The notes under the pieces are model-generated. The model had not been told where the DNA came from. It ran no database searches and was given only the letters and a program-made list of their open reading frames with translations. Source: Pseudomonas sp. Gutcm_11s (GTDB lineage Bacteria > Pseudomonadota > Gammaproteobacteria > Pseudomonadales > Pseudomonadaceae). Taken from it: a stretch of 64,000 bases of DNA. This document shows, one piece after another, positions 16,430 through 25,658 of this stretch (position 1 is its first letter; each line of letters starts with the position of its first letter). The translations under genes were made by a program, and so were the position numbers. The DNA lies in NCBI RefSeq assembly GCF_028649395.1, contig NZ_JAQSUW010000017.1, positions 256,116-320,115 of the forward strand. Direction: 5' to 3'.

Positions 16430-18259
16430 TTAGAAGTTCACACCGACGCTGAACGCGAGGAAGTCGCGGTCGACGATCGGGTTGTAGTCACCACCGAAGA
16501 AGTCGGTGTAGGACAGGCTGGCGGTGTAGGTGTTGGCGTATTCGGCATCGAGACCGATGCTCACGGCCTTGGCGCCTTCGTTGAAGGTCGGGCCATAGCC
16601 ATCCACGTCGTGCGACCAGGAGACGTTCGGCTTCAGGTTGATGCCGGCGAACACGTCGCTGTAGTCCCAGATGGCACGGGCGCGGTAACCCCAGGAAGTG
16701 TTGGTGTAGAAGCCGTGGTAGCCGTATTCCTCGGCTGCGGCCAGGTTGGAGGCGGCGGTACCGTAAGGCGAGCCATAGATCGAGTCGCGGCCGTAGCGCA
16801 GCTCGTCCTTGTGCTCCAGGCCACCGATGTGGGTGACACCGAGTTCACCCACCAGGGTCAGGCGATCGGCGCCCATGACCTGGTCGAAGAAGTGGGTCAG
16901 GGTGGTCTGTGCCTGGGTCACTTCCTTGCGGTTGTAGCCACGGCTGATGGCGCCGGCCTGGGCCAGGGCGCCAGCGAAACCGCCAGTGGCGGCAGCACCG
17001 GCGACCGAGGTGGCCAGCTTGCCGGTCATGTCGGTGGTGTTGATCTGCAGCGGCATGTTCGGCCGGTAGCTGATCTCGCCGGACCAGGCGGTGCCGGTGG
17101 GTAGCGAGGTGGAGAAGCTCAGGCCGTACAGGCGGATGTCCTCGGGGTACTCGAGGAAGTAGCTGCCACGGCCGAGCAGGATCGGCTGGGCCAGGGCGCC
17201 GCCGAGGGTGGTCAGCGCGGCGGTGATGTCCGCGGCGTTGGCGTTCTGCATGCTCAGGTTGGGCGTGCGGCTGTGGTAGTTGATGAAGTAGGCGGCGTAT
17301 TCCGCCTCGTCACCCATCCAACGCAGGGCTGTACCGAACTGGCCGCTGTCCTTGGCATCGCGGTCGCCGCCGCGCGGCACGATCAGGCCTTCGTCGGTGA
17401 CATTCACCTGGGCCATGGCGGCCTGGGCGTCCGGGCCGAAGCCACCAGACTTGGCGGCCTGGATCGAGGCGATCGAGCTCGGGCCGAGGATGTTGTAGTT
17501 GTTGTCGCAACCGTCAGCGACCACGTCGGCGCCGGCGAAGAAGGTGCCGCAGTTGTCGGCTACCGTCTGGTCCCACTCGAGCTGGTAGAAGGCCTCGGCG
17601 GACAGCTGGTCGGTGATGCTCTGCGACAGGTAGAACATGTTGACCGGGATCAGGCCTTCCTTGATCTCCGCGCCAGGGCGGCGGAAGGCGGCGGCGTCGA
17701 TCGGGTTGATCGCGTTGATGCTGTTGCCGATGAAGGTGCTTTCACCCCAGCTCACCACCTGCTTGCCCAGGCGCGCCGAGCCCGGCAGTTCGCCGATGGC
17801 GTAGTTGTGGTAGACGAAGGCGTCGAGGATCTCGGCGCCGGAGGACTGTGCGGCCTGCTTGCGGTTGGAGTCGTCGATGTCCTTCCACAGGCGGCTCTCG
17901 TCCTTCAGCTCGAAGTCGTACCAGTACTTGCCGCGCACGAACACGCCGGTGTCGCCGTATTTCAGCTCGAGGTCGTGGATGCCCTTGAAGATCTTCGAGA
18001 AGGTCTCGCCCTTCTTGAAGTTCAGGCGACCGTCGTCGCCGGTCTGGGTGAAACCGGTGCCGCCGTTGGCTTCACCGATCAGGTCCGGATCTGCGCTGCG
18101 CATGGACCAGCTGGCGCCGACGGACATGGACGAGTCGAGCTGGCCCTCGATCTCCCCGATATTGAAGTTGACGGCATGCGCCGGTGCGACAGAACCGAGG
18201 GCGATGGCCAGGGCGAGGGTGTGCGGCTGGAAGATTCCGGGCCTTGTTGTTTTTGTCAT
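16430..18259 (-). CDS. DUF1302 family outer membrane protein
   Basis: 609 residues. A signal peptide (MTKTTRPGIFQPHTLALAIALGSVAPAHA) is followed by the DUF1302 opening VNFNIGEIEGQLDSSMSVGASWSMR. The length and aromatic beta-rich C-terminus ending in VGVNF suggest an outer membrane barrel. The ATG at 18259 has GGAGAG upstream; a start twelve codons earlier would put polar residues before the signal peptide. It lies 14 bp upstream of the DUF1329 gene and is surely co-transcribed with it. Transport of a hydrophobic compound is likely; the substrate is unknown. Confidence 0.9.
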   Translation of the reverse strand: MTKTTRPGIFQPHTLALAIALGSVAPAHAVNFNIGEIEGQLDSSMSVGASWSMRSADPDLIGEANGGTGFTQTGDDGRLNFKKGETFSKIFKGIHDLELKYGDTGVFVRGKYWYDFELKDESRLWKDIDDSNRKQAAQSSGAEILDAFVYHNYAIGELPGSARLGKQVVSWGESTFIGNSINAINPIDAAAFRRPGAEIKEGLIPVNMFYLSQSITDQLSAEAFYQLEWDQTVADNCGTFFAGADVVADGCDNNYNILGPSSIASIQAAKSGGFGPDAQAAMAQVNVTDEGLIVPRGGDRDAKDSGQFGTALRWMGDEAEYAAYFINYHSRTPNLSMQNANAADITAALTTLGGALAQPILLGRGSYFLEYPEDIRLYGLSFSTSLPTGTAWSGEISYRPNMPLQINTTDMTGKLATSVAGAAATGGFAGALAQAGAISRGYNRKEVTQAQTTLTHFFDQVMGADRLTLVGELGVTHIGGLEHKDELRYGRDSIYGSPYGTAASNLAAAEEYGYHGFYTNTSWGYRARAIWDYSDVFAGINLKPNVSWSHDVDGYGPTFNEGAKAVSIGLDAEYANTYTASLSYTDFFGGDYNPIVDRDFLAFSVGVNF

Positions 18260-18439
18260 GAGGCTCTCCGTGAATGGGGGTGCAACTGAGCGCACCCTAC
18301 CCAGCGGATGACAGGCTTATAAGCGCACCAAGGATGTATTTGGCGTGTAGCCCGAAAGGATTAATGGCGTTATCTGGCGGGCCCTGAAGGTGGCAGAAAT
18401 CGGGTGAATGGGCGGTCATAAACGAAACCCCCTGGCAAC

Positions 18440-18465
18440 AAAAAAGCCCCGCCATGGGCGGGGCT
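18440..18465 (-). terminator. Terminator after the MFS gene
   Basis: A 9-bp stem (AGCCCCGCC/GGCGGGGCT) is followed by T residues on the minus strand, so the MFS gene is transcribed separately from the DUF1302 gene downstream. Confidence 0.88.
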
Positions 18466-18489
18466 TGCTGGAGCGTCGCAGGAAGGATG

Positions 18490-19821
18490 TCAGGCCGGGT
18501 TGAGCGACCACTGCTGCAGGCGCTGCAGGCTCTCGCGGTAAGGATGCAGGCCGCGCCAGAGCAGGATGATCGACGAACACACCGCGAGGCTGGTGACGAT
18601 CAGCAGCGAGTAGCGCAGGGCATTGTCGTCGGCGAACACGAAGTCGGTGACCAGGGCCACCGCGGTCGGGCCCAGGCCCAGGCCGATCAGGGTGATGACG
18701 AAGAGGTACAGGGCCGAGGCCTGGCCGCGCATCGAGTTGGGCATGATCTCCTGGATCGCTGCCGGGGCTACGCCGAACGGCATGCTGAGGAAGAACACGG
18801 TGGGCGCCATCAGCACGCAGGACCAGAAGGCATCGCCCATCAGCGGGAAGGCTAGAACGAAGGGCAGGGCGCCGATGGCGGCGTACAGGCCGACGCGCAT
18901 GTTGGCGTCACTGTGGCCGTGCTTGGCCAGCCAGTCGGCCAGGCGCCCGCCGAAGACGATGCCGAGGCAACCGAACACCGCAACCAGCGACCCATAGACG
19001 ATGCCAACCTGGCCGGCGTCCCAGCCATAGGTGCGGATGTAGAAGGTCGGAATCCAGGCGGCGCTGCCGTAGCCGGCCAGCGACAGGCCGGCGAAGCCGA
19101 GGTTGTGGCACAGCACGGTGCGGCGGTTGCTGCGGATATAGCGGCCGACATCCGCCAGCGGAATGGCCACGCCGGCGCCGACGCCGCGGCGTGCCGGCTC
19201 GCGCACGGCCAGCATCAGCAGGGTGAACAGTACGCCGGCGGCGCCGAGGATGAGGAAGATCAGCTGCCACGGGCGTACCTCACCGAACACCGGAAGGTGT
19301 ACGTCACCCTGGGCCGAGGCGAACTGGATCACCAGGCCACCGAGCAGGAAGGCGATGCCTGAGCCGAGGTACACCCCCATGCCGTACACCGCCATGGCGG
19401 TGGCGCGGCGGTTGGGCGGGAAGCTGTCGGCGATCAGCGAGTAGGCGGCGGGCGACAGGGCCGCCTCGCCGACGCCGACGCCGATCCGGCAGATGAGGAA
19501 CTGCCAGTACAACTTGGCCATGCCGCAGGCGGCGGTGGCCGCGCTCCAGAACAGCACGCCGACGGCGATCAGGCCGCGCCGACTCTTGGTGTCGGCCAGG
19601 CGACCGAGCGGGATGCCGCACACGGTGTAGAACAGGGCGAAGGACAAGCCCATCAGCAGGCTCATCTGCGTATCGGTGATATCGAGGTCGCGGCGGATCG
19701 GGCCCACCAGCAGGTTGAGGATCTGCCGGTCGATGAACGACAGCACGTAGGCAACCATCAGGATGGTGACTGTGACCCAGGCAGAAAGGCTGGAGGGATA
19801 ACCGTTGTTGTTATTGGACAT
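18490..19821 (-). CDS. MFS transporter (spinster-like)
   Basis: 443 residues with about twelve hydrophobic segments. The MFS loop motif is GIPLGRLADTKSRRGLIAVGVLFWS, and the N-terminus has YVLSFIDRQILNLLVGPIRRDLDITDTQMSLLMGLSFALFYT, typical of the spinster subgroup. It is an inner membrane proton-driven or facilitated transporter. The neighbouring DUF1302/DUF1329 pair and MalT-type regulator suggest that it moves the same class of compound. The exact substrate cannot be inferred. Confidence 0.9.
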   Translation of the reverse strand: MSNNNNGYPSSLSAWVTVTILMVAYVLSFIDRQILNLLVGPIRRDLDITDTQMSLLMGLSFALFYTVCGIPLGRLADTKSRRGLIAVGVLFWSAATAACGMAKLYWQFLICRIGVGVGEAALSPAAYSLIADSFPPNRRATAMAVYGMGVYLGSGIAFLLGGLVIQFASAQGDVHLPVFGEVRPWQLIFLILGAAGVLFTLLMLAVREPARRGVGAGVAIPLADVGRYIRSNRRTVLCHNLGFAGLSLAGYGSAAWIPTFYIRTYGWDAGQVGIVYGSLVAVFGCLGIVFGGRLADWLAKHGHSDANMRVGLYAAIGALPFVLAFPLMGDAFWSCVLMAPTVFFLSMPFGVAPAAIQEIMPNSMRGQASALYLFVITLIGLGLGPTAVALVTDFVFADDNALRYSLLIVTSLAVCSSIILLWRGLHPYRESLQRLQQWSLNPA

Positions 19822-20094
19822 GGTCAGGGGCTCCGCGGCGCCGTCATGGCACGCTTTGGGGTGACTGGTGTGACCCCAGCTTAGGACCGGATAACCAAGG
19901 CTTAGTATCGCTCGAAGGTACTATCAGCAAATTGAATCAGGTTGATGTCCACTCGCTGATGACTGTTACCAGGTGCGTAACGGCGCGCAGCCGCCAGCCC
20001 ATGGCGCGGCCGGGAACAGCGGCAGCGCCTGCTGGGCAGGGCAGTGGCGAATAGTGCCGGCCCGTACTGGCGAGCCGGTGGCGCAGGTCGTGGT
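19822..20094. other. Non-coding gap upstream of the MFS gene
   Basis: About 270 bp between the CoA-transferase stop and the MFS start. The part nearest the MFS gene is less GC-rich and should hold its promoter. I see no gene or terminator that I can support. Confidence 0.5.
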
Positions 20095-21318
20095 TCAGAT
20101 CACCGCATCGCGACGCAGATTGGCGATCTGCTCGGCGTCCAGGCCGAGCAGGCGTTGCAGCAGGGCGTCGGTGTGCTCGCCGAGCAGTGGTGGCGCCATC
20201 CGGTAGTCCACCGGGGTGGCGGACAGGCGCAGCGGGCTGGCGACCTGCGGGGTGACGCTGCCCATGCCGTTGGCCATGTCCACGCGCAGGCCGCGGGCCT
20301 GCACCTGCGGGTCGGCGAACACCTGGGCCAGGTCGTTGATCGGCCCGCACGGCACGCCGGCCGCTTCCAGCAGCGCGACCCACTCGGCGGTGGTCTTGAA
20401 CACCGTGGCCTGGCGCAGTAGTGGGATCAGTTCGGCGCGGTTGGCCACGCGAGCCTTGTTGGTGGCAAAGCGCGGGTCGTCGGGCAAAGCCGGGAGTCCG
20501 GCGACTTCGCAGAACTTGCGGAACTGCCCGTCGTTGCCCACGGCGAGGATGAAGTCGCCGTCGGCGGTGGGGAAGTCCTGGTACGGCACGATATTCGGGT
20601 GGGCGTTGCCCAGGCGCTTGGGTGCCGCGCCGGTGGCCAGATAGTTCATCGCCTGGTTGGCCAGGCAAGCCACCTGCACGTCGAGCAGGGCCACGTCGAT
20701 GTACTGGCCCTGGCCGCTGTGCTCGCGGGCGTTCAGCGCGGCCAGCACGCCGACGGTGGCGTACAGGCCGGTGAGGATGTCGGTGAGCGCCACGCCGACC
20801 TTCATCGGCCCGGCGCCGTCTTCGCCATCCGGTTTGCCGGTCAGGCTCATCAGCCCGCCCAGACCCTGGATCATGAAGTCGTAGCCGGCGCGCTTGGCGT
20901 AGGGGCCGCCCTGGCCGAAACCGGTGATCGAGCAGTAGATCAGCCGTGGATTCACCGCCTTCAGCGACTCGTAGTCGAGGCCATAGGCCTTGAGGCCGCC
21001 GACCTTGAAGTTCTCCAGCACCACGTCGCACTGCGCCGCCAGCTCGCGCACCAGGCGCTGGCCCTCGGCCTGGGTGAAGTCCAGGGTCAGCGACTGCTTG
21101 TTGCGGTTGGCGCACTGGAAGTAGGCCGCCTCGCGGCTGTCGTTGCCGTCGGCGTCCTTGATGTAGGGCGGGCCCCAGTGGCGGGTGTCGTCGCCGCTGC
21201 CGGGACGCTCGACCTTGATCACCTCGGCGCCGAGGTCGGCGAGGATCTGCCCGGCCCAGGGGCCGGCCAGCACGCGGGACAGGTCGAGGACACGGATATG
21301 GGACAGGGCGCCGGGCAT
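20095..21318 (-). CDS. CaiB/BaiF CoA-transferase, likely succinyl-CoA:glutarate CoA-transferase
   Basis: 407 residues of the class III CoA-transferase family. The opening is RVLDLSRVLAGPWAGQILADLGAEVIKVERPGSGDDTR, and the catalytic Asp region is GQYIDVALLDVQVACLANQAMNYL. The ATG at 21318 starts the family's normal N-terminus; the frame stays open upstream only because it runs antisense-like through gcdH. It lies 71 bp downstream of gcdH on the same strand. Glutarate must be made into glutaryl-CoA before GcdH can act, so this enzyme is the probable activating step. The substrate is inferred from context. Confidence 0.88.
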   Translation of the reverse strand: MPGALSHIRVLDLSRVLAGPWAGQILADLGAEVIKVERPGSGDDTRHWGPPYIKDADGNDSREAAYFQCANRNKQSLTLDFTQAEGQRLVRELAAQCDVVLENFKVGGLKAYGLDYESLKAVNPRLIYCSITGFGQGGPYAKRAGYDFMIQGLGGLMSLTGKPDGEDGAGPMKVGVALTDILTGLYATVGVLAALNAREHSGQGQYIDVALLDVQVACLANQAMNYLATGAAPKRLGNAHPNIVPYQDFPTADGDFILAVGNDGQFRKFCEVAGLPALPDDPRFATNKARVANRAELIPLLRQATVFKTTAEWVALLEAAGVPCGPINDLAQVFADPQVQARGLRVDMANGMGSVTPQVASPLRLSATPVDYRMAPPLLGEHTDALLQRLLGLDAEQIANLRRDAVI

Positions 21319-21389
21319 GGGATCACCTGGATGTGCTGCGGGGTAGGAGAGGCAGGCCGCGACGGGCCTGCCTAGTCGAGCCGGCGGGT

Positions 21390-22571
21390 TTAGAAGAACG
21401 CCTGCAGGCCGGTCTGCGCGCGGCCGAGGATCAGCGCATGCACATCGTGGGTGCCCTCGTAGGTGTTGACCACCTCGAGGTTGACCAGGTGGCGGGCCAC
21501 GCCGAACTCGTCGCTGATGCCGTTGCCGCCCATCATGTCGCGGGCCATGCGCGCGATATCGAGGGACTTGCCGCAGCTGTTGCGCTTCATGATCGAGGTG
21601 ATTTCCACCGCGGCGGTGCCTTCGTCCTTCATCCGGCCCAGGCGCAGGCAGCCTTGCAGGGCCAGGGTGATCTCGGTCTGCATGTCGGCCAGCTTCTTCT
21701 GGATCAGCTGGGTCTGCGCCAGCGGGCGGCCGAACTGGGTGCGGTCCAGGGTGTACTGGCGCGCGGTGTGCCAGCAGAACTCGGCGGCGCCCAAGGCGCC
21801 CCAGCTGATGCCGTAGCGGGCGGAGTTGAGGCAGGTAAACGGACCTTTCAGGCCACGCACGTCGGGGAAGGCGTTCTCTTCCGGGCAGAACACGTTGTCC
21901 ATGACGATCTCGCCCGTGATCGAGGCGCGCAGGCCGACCTTGCCGTGGATCGCCGGGGTGCTCAGGCCTTCCCAACCCTTCTCCAAGACGAAGCCACGGA
22001 TCTCGCCGGCGTCGTCCTTGGCCCAGACCACGAACACGTCGGCGATCGGACTGTTGGTGATCCACATCTTGGCGCCGCTGATGCGGTAGCCGCCGTCGAC
22101 CTTCTTGGCGCGGGTGATCATCGAGCCCGGGTCGGAGCCGTGGTTCGGCTCGGTCAGGCCGAAGCAGCCGATGTATTCGCCGCTGGCCAGCTTGGGCAGG
22201 TACTTCTGCTTGGTCGCCTCGTTACCGAATTCGAAGATCGGCACCATCACCAGGGAGGACTGCACGCTCATCATCGAGCGGTAGCCGGAGTCGATGCGCT
22301 CCACTTCGCGGGCGATCAGGCCGTAGCACACGTAATTCAGGCCGCTGCCGCCGTAGGCCTCGGGGATGGTGGCGCCGAGCAGGCCGGTCTCGCCCATCTC
22401 GCGGAAGATCGCCGGGTCGGTCTTCTCATGGCGGAAGGCTTCCAGCACGCGCGGGGCCAGCTTGTCGGCGGCGAACTGCTGGGCGCTGTCGCGCACCATG
22501 CGTTCCTCTTCGGTCAGCTGCTGGTCCAGCAGGAGCGGGTCGATCCAGTTGAAGCTTGCCTTGGCGGCCAT
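21390..22571 (-). CDS. gcdH: Glutaryl-CoA dehydrogenase
   Basis: 393 residues of the acyl-CoA dehydrogenase family. It oxidises and decarboxylates glutaryl-CoA to crotonyl-CoA in lysine/glutarate catabolism, using FAD. Visible features are FNWIDPLLLDQQLTEEERMVRDSAQQFA at the N-terminus, the FAD motif CFGLTEPNHGSDPGSMITRA and the catalytic Glu in NTYEGTHDVHALILGRAQTG. It is divergent from the LysR gene gcdR and upstream of the CoA-transferase. Confidence 0.95.
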   Translation of the reverse strand: MAAKASFNWIDPLLLDQQLTEEERMVRDSAQQFAADKLAPRVLEAFRHEKTDPAIFREMGETGLLGATIPEAYGGSGLNYVCYGLIAREVERIDSGYRSMMSVQSSLVMVPIFEFGNEATKQKYLPKLASGEYIGCFGLTEPNHGSDPGSMITRAKKVDGGYRISGAKMWITNSPIADVFVVWAKDDAGEIRGFVLEKGWEGLSTPAIHGKVGLRASITGEIVMDNVFCPEENAFPDVRGLKGPFTCLNSARYGISWGALGAAEFCWHTARQYTLDRTQFGRPLAQTQLIQKKLADMQTEITLALQGCLRLGRMKDEGTAAVEITSIMKRNSCGKSLDIARMARDMMGGNGISDEFGVARHLVNLEVVNTYEGTHDVHALILGRAQTGLQAFF

Positions 22572-22719
22572 GGGCGAATCCTCGAAACGGGGGCAGTGGA
22601 AGCCGGCGCTGGCCGGACGATGGAGAGAGACTAGGCCGGGCGGCTGTCCTGGGCAAACGAGGATTTCGCACGCTGTTGTGCAGATAACTCACTCCGAGAT
22701 AGCCTGAATAGGCACTTTC

Positions 22720-22744
22720 TGCATTTCAGATTGAGGTCTATGCA
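22720..22744. promoter_or_regulatory. Candidate LysR-type binding site between gcdH and gcdR
   Basis: An interrupted inverted repeat TGCAT-N15-ATGCA contains the T-N11-A pattern of LysR-type sites and lies just upstream of the gcdR start. The binding role is inferred from position. Confidence 0.35.
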
Positions 22745-22747
22745 TAG

Positions 22748-23653
22748 ATGCGCCGCAGGATTCCCAGTACCGCCGCCTTGGTGGCCTTCGAATCGGCCGC
22801 TCGCCACCAGAGTTTCACTCGCGCCGCCGACGAGCTGGCGCTGACTCAGAGCGCGGTGTGCCGGCAGATCGCCGGGCTCGAGGAGTTCCTTGGCATCGAG
22901 CTGTTCCGCCGCTCGCGGCGCGGCGTGCGCCTGACCGAAGCAGGCCTGGCCTACAGTCGCAAGGTGGCGGCGCAGCTCGATGCAGTGGAGCGTGACACTC
23001 TGGCCGCCATGGGCCAGCAGGGCGCCCAGGGCCTGGAGCTGGCGGTAGTGCCGACCTTCGCCACGCAGTGGCTGGTGCCGCGCCTGAAGGACTTCCAATT
23101 CCTGCACCCGGAGGTCACGGTGCACCTGACCAACCGCACCCGGCCCTTCCTGTTCGCCGATACCGGTTTCGATGCCGCCATCTACTTCGGCGACGGCGAG
23201 TGGTCTGGTACCGAGGCGCATGTGCTGATGCCCGAGGAGCCTGTGCCGGTATGCAGCACCGAGCTGTTGGCGGGGCGTGAGCAATTTAGCGCCGCCGAGT
23301 TGGCCAGCCTGCCGCTGTTGCAGCAGAGCACCCGGCCCTACGCCTGGCGCCAGTGGTTCGCTGCCCAGGGGGTGAGCACGCCGCGCGACCTCGGCGGGCC
23401 GCGCTACGAGCTGTTCTCCATGCTGGCCCAGGCGGCCAGTCATGGCATGGGCGTGGCGCTGATCCCACCCTTCCTGATCGAGCGCGAGCTGGCCGAGGGC
23501 CGCCTGGTGCCGGCGCATCCGGCGGCGCTGCTGAGCAGCGACAAGGCCTACCGCCTGATGATTCCCGAGCGCAAGGTCGAGTCCGCCGCGCTGCGCGCCT
23601 TCCGCGACTGGCTGCTGCAGGCGGCGCGCGAGTACCGCGGCGAGCGGGCATGA
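22748..23653 (+). CDS. gcdR: LysR family regulator of the glutarate genes
   Basis: 301 residues. It has an N-terminal winged HTH (STAALVAFESAARHQSFTRAADELALTQSAVCRQIAGLEEFLGIELF) and a C-terminal periplasmic-binding-like effector domain of the GcvA type (LAVVPTFATQWLVPRLKDFQFLHPEVTVHL). It is divergent from gcdH and so probably activates gcdH and the CoA-transferase in response to glutarate or glutaryl-CoA. The ATG at 22748 gives the expected MRRRIPS start; the ribosome-binding site is weak and distant. Confidence 0.9.
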   Translation: MRRRIPSTAALVAFESAARHQSFTRAADELALTQSAVCRQIAGLEEFLGIELFRRSRRGVRLTEAGLAYSRKVAAQLDAVERDTLAAMGQQGAQGLELAVVPTFATQWLVPRLKDFQFLHPEVTVHLTNRTRPFLFADTGFDAAIYFGDGEWSGTEAHVLMPEEPVPVCSTELLAGREQFSAAELASLPLLQQSTRPYAWRQWFAAQGVSTPRDLGGPRYELFSMLAQAASHGMGVALIPPFLIERELAEGRLVPAHPAALLSSDKAYRLMIPERKVESAALRAFRDWLLQAAREYRGERA

Positions 23654-23679
23654 AAAAGCCGGGCGGTGGCCCGGCTTTT
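23654..23679. terminator. Bidirectional terminator between gcdR and the secreted paralogue
   Basis: The stem AAAAGCCGGGC/GCCCGGCTTTT with loop GGTG serves both convergent genes. Confidence 0.88.
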
Positions 23680-23703
23680 CAGGGAGCTGGGGAAGGTCGT
23701 GGC

Positions 23704-24465
23704 TTACTGGCCGGCGACCTGGCCCAGGGAGATCCACTGCGACGTCATCGAACGTGCGTGGCGGTCCACGGTGGTCGGCGCGAAGGCGCGGCCGGAGGTG
23801 CTGGCTAGGGTGTTGCTGCCGCTGTTCATGTCCATCAGCGCGGCGCGCAGGAACTTCCAGCGGGTCTGCAGTTTGGCCAGGGCGGGGTTGCTCTTGCCGT
23901 CCATGCCGCCGAGTTCCTTGTCGATCTTCGGCACCAGGATGCGCTCGTCCTGGCCGACGTAGTTGTCGGTCTGCTCACGGGCGATCTCGAAGCTGCCGAC
24001 ATAGGAGCGGCTGAGGTACTGCACGGCCAGGTATTCGACCTGGGCGGGCAGCTCGCCGAGCGGGTCGGCATTGGGCACGGCACGGGCTACGGTCAGCAGT
24101 TCACGCAGGGACTGGGCCAGGTCCTGGGGATAGTCCCAGGGCATGTCGTCTTCTTTGGGGCCAAAGGAAACACCCTGGCGTAACTGGGTAACAAGTTTGT
24201 TGGTCAATCCGGGTATTTCCGAACTGGCGCTCATGGCTGCCTGGGAGGCTGTCTCCAGGTCGGCGATATCCTTCTCCAGACGCTGCAGATGCTCTTCCTG
24301 GAAGCCTTCGCCACGAACCAGCAGCAGGCTGCTGGTGGCTCGGCTGGCATATACCTGCACCTGTTCGGCGGCGGTCATGGCAGCGGCCTGGGCCATGGTG
24401 GAAAGCGTCGCCATGATCCCTAGCGTGATGGAAAACAACAGTCGAATCAAAGGACTACGATTCAT
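23704..24465 (-). CDS. Secreted protein of unknown function, paralogue of 11563-12324
   Basis: 253 residues with a signal peptide (cleavage after AQAAA, near 29). It is helical and shares the landmarks LLLVRGEGFQEEHL, SFGPKEDDMPWDYPQDLAQSLRELL and GRAFAPTTVDRHARSM with the protein at 11563-12324. The two have the same length and differ widely in between, so the duplication is old. There is no lipobox and no enzymatic motif that I can see. It lies between gcdR and cysA and ends at a shared terminator. Function unknown; periplasmic location is likely. Confidence 0.78.
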   Translation of the reverse strand: MNRSPLIRLLFSITLGIMATLSTMAQAAAMTAAEQVQVYASRATSSLLLVRGEGFQEEHLQRLEKDIADLETASQAAMSASSEIPGLTNKLVTQLRQGVSFGPKEDDMPWDYPQDLAQSLRELLTVARAVPNADPLGELPAQVEYLAVQYLSRSYVGSFEIAREQTDNYVGQDERILVPKIDKELGGMDGKSNPALAKLQTRWKFLRAALMDMNSGSNTLASTSGRAFAPTTVDRHARSMTSQWISLGQVAGQ

Positions 24466-24665
24466 CCCCGGTCGCTCCTTATTATTCTTGTCGGCGCGTG
24501 TCGTTCGGTTGGCCTACGGGCCGTTGGCAAGCGTGGCAAAAGCCTACTGCGCTTGCCATAGCAAAGGATGAGCCAAAAGAGTGATTTGCATCATGATTTT
24601 GGCGCCGCCAGACCGGCGGATACGCCGTACTGCCCGGGTCGGGGAGTACGGCGCGGGGCACCGGC

Positions 24666-25655
24666 TCAGAACGAGCTGTGCTGCTGCCAGACCTTGGGCT
24701 TGAAGTACAGGGTCTCGCCACGGGCCAGGCCGCTCAGGCTGTCGTGATCCTTGACCACTTCCGCCTCGATCAGCTCCTCCTGGCCGTCGACCTTGAGGGT
24801 CACCCGGGTGATGGCGCCGAGCGGGCGGATGTCGCGCACTTCCGCCGCGCGATGCTCCTCGATGGCCTGGCGCGACAGTGACACCTCGTGCGGGCGGAAC
24901 AGCAGGTGTTCGTCGCCGCCCAGATGCAGGCGATTGGAGTCGCCGAGGAAGTGGTAGACGAAGTCGCTGGCGGGGTTCTCGTAGACCTCGCCCGGCGAGC
25001 CGATCTGCTCGATCACGCCCTTGTTCATCACCACGATGCGGTCGGCCACTTCCATGGCTTCTTCCTGGTCGTGGGTAACGAACACGGAGGTCAGGTTGAT
25101 CTCCTCGTGCAGGCGCGCCAGCCAGCGGCGCAGCTCCTTGCGCACCTTGGCGTCGAGGGCACCGAAGGGTTCGTCGAGCAGCAGGATCTTCGGCTTCACC
25201 GCCAGGGCACGGGCCAGGGCGATGCGCTGGCGCTGACCACCGGATAGCTGCTCCGGGTAGCGGTCGGACAGCCAGTCGAGCTGCACCATGTTGAGCAGCT
25301 CGTGGACCTTCTCGGCGATCTCCGGCTCGCTCGGGCGCTCGCCCTTGGGCTTCATGCGCAGGCCGAAGGCGACGTTGTCGAACACCGTCATGTGACGGAA
25401 CAGGGCGTAGTGCTGGAACACGAAGCCGACGTTGCGATCGCGCACGTCGTGCTGCGAGACGTCCTCGCCGTGGAACACGATGCTGCCGTTATCCGGGGTT
25501 TCCAGGCCGGCGATGATGCGCAGCAGGCTGGTTTTGCCGCAGCCGGACGGGCCGAGCAGGGCGACCAGCTCGCCGCTGCGGATGTCCAGGTTGATGTCGT
25601 TGAGGGCGCGGAAGGCGCCGAAGTGCTTGGTGACGTTACGGATTTCGATACTCAT
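24666..25655 (-). CDS. cysA: Sulfate/thiosulfate ABC transporter ATP-binding protein
   Basis: 329 residues. The Walker A motif is GPSGCGKTSLL, the ABC signature LSGGQRQRIALARAL and the Walker B ILLLDEPFGALD. A C-terminal TOBE-like regulatory extension follows (HLLFRPHEVSLSRQ), as in CysA. It energises sulfate uptake through CysT and CysW at the inner membrane. It starts 3 bp after the cysW stop, closing the oscA-sbp-cysTWA cluster. Confidence 0.95.
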   Translation of the reverse strand: MSIEIRNVTKHFGAFRALNDINLDIRSGELVALLGPSGCGKTSLLRIIAGLETPDNGSIVFHGEDVSQHDVRDRNVGFVFQHYALFRHMTVFDNVAFGLRMKPKGERPSEPEIAEKVHELLNMVQLDWLSDRYPEQLSGGQRQRIALARALAVKPKILLLDEPFGALDAKVRKELRRWLARLHEEINLTSVFVTHDQEEAMEVADRIVVMNKGVIEQIGSPGEVYENPASDFVYHFLGDSNRLHLGGDEHLLFRPHEVSLSRQAIEEHRAAEVRDIRPLGAITRVTLKVDGQEELIEAEVVKDHDSLSGLARGETLYFKPKVWQQHSSF

Positions 25656-25658
25656 GGC

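Noticed and set aside
20095..22065. A 656-codon frame that would fuse a long leader to the CoA-transferase
   Set aside because: The extra 249 codons overlap gcdH on the same strand in another frame and contain no domain. The normal CoA-transferase N-terminus starts at 21318.
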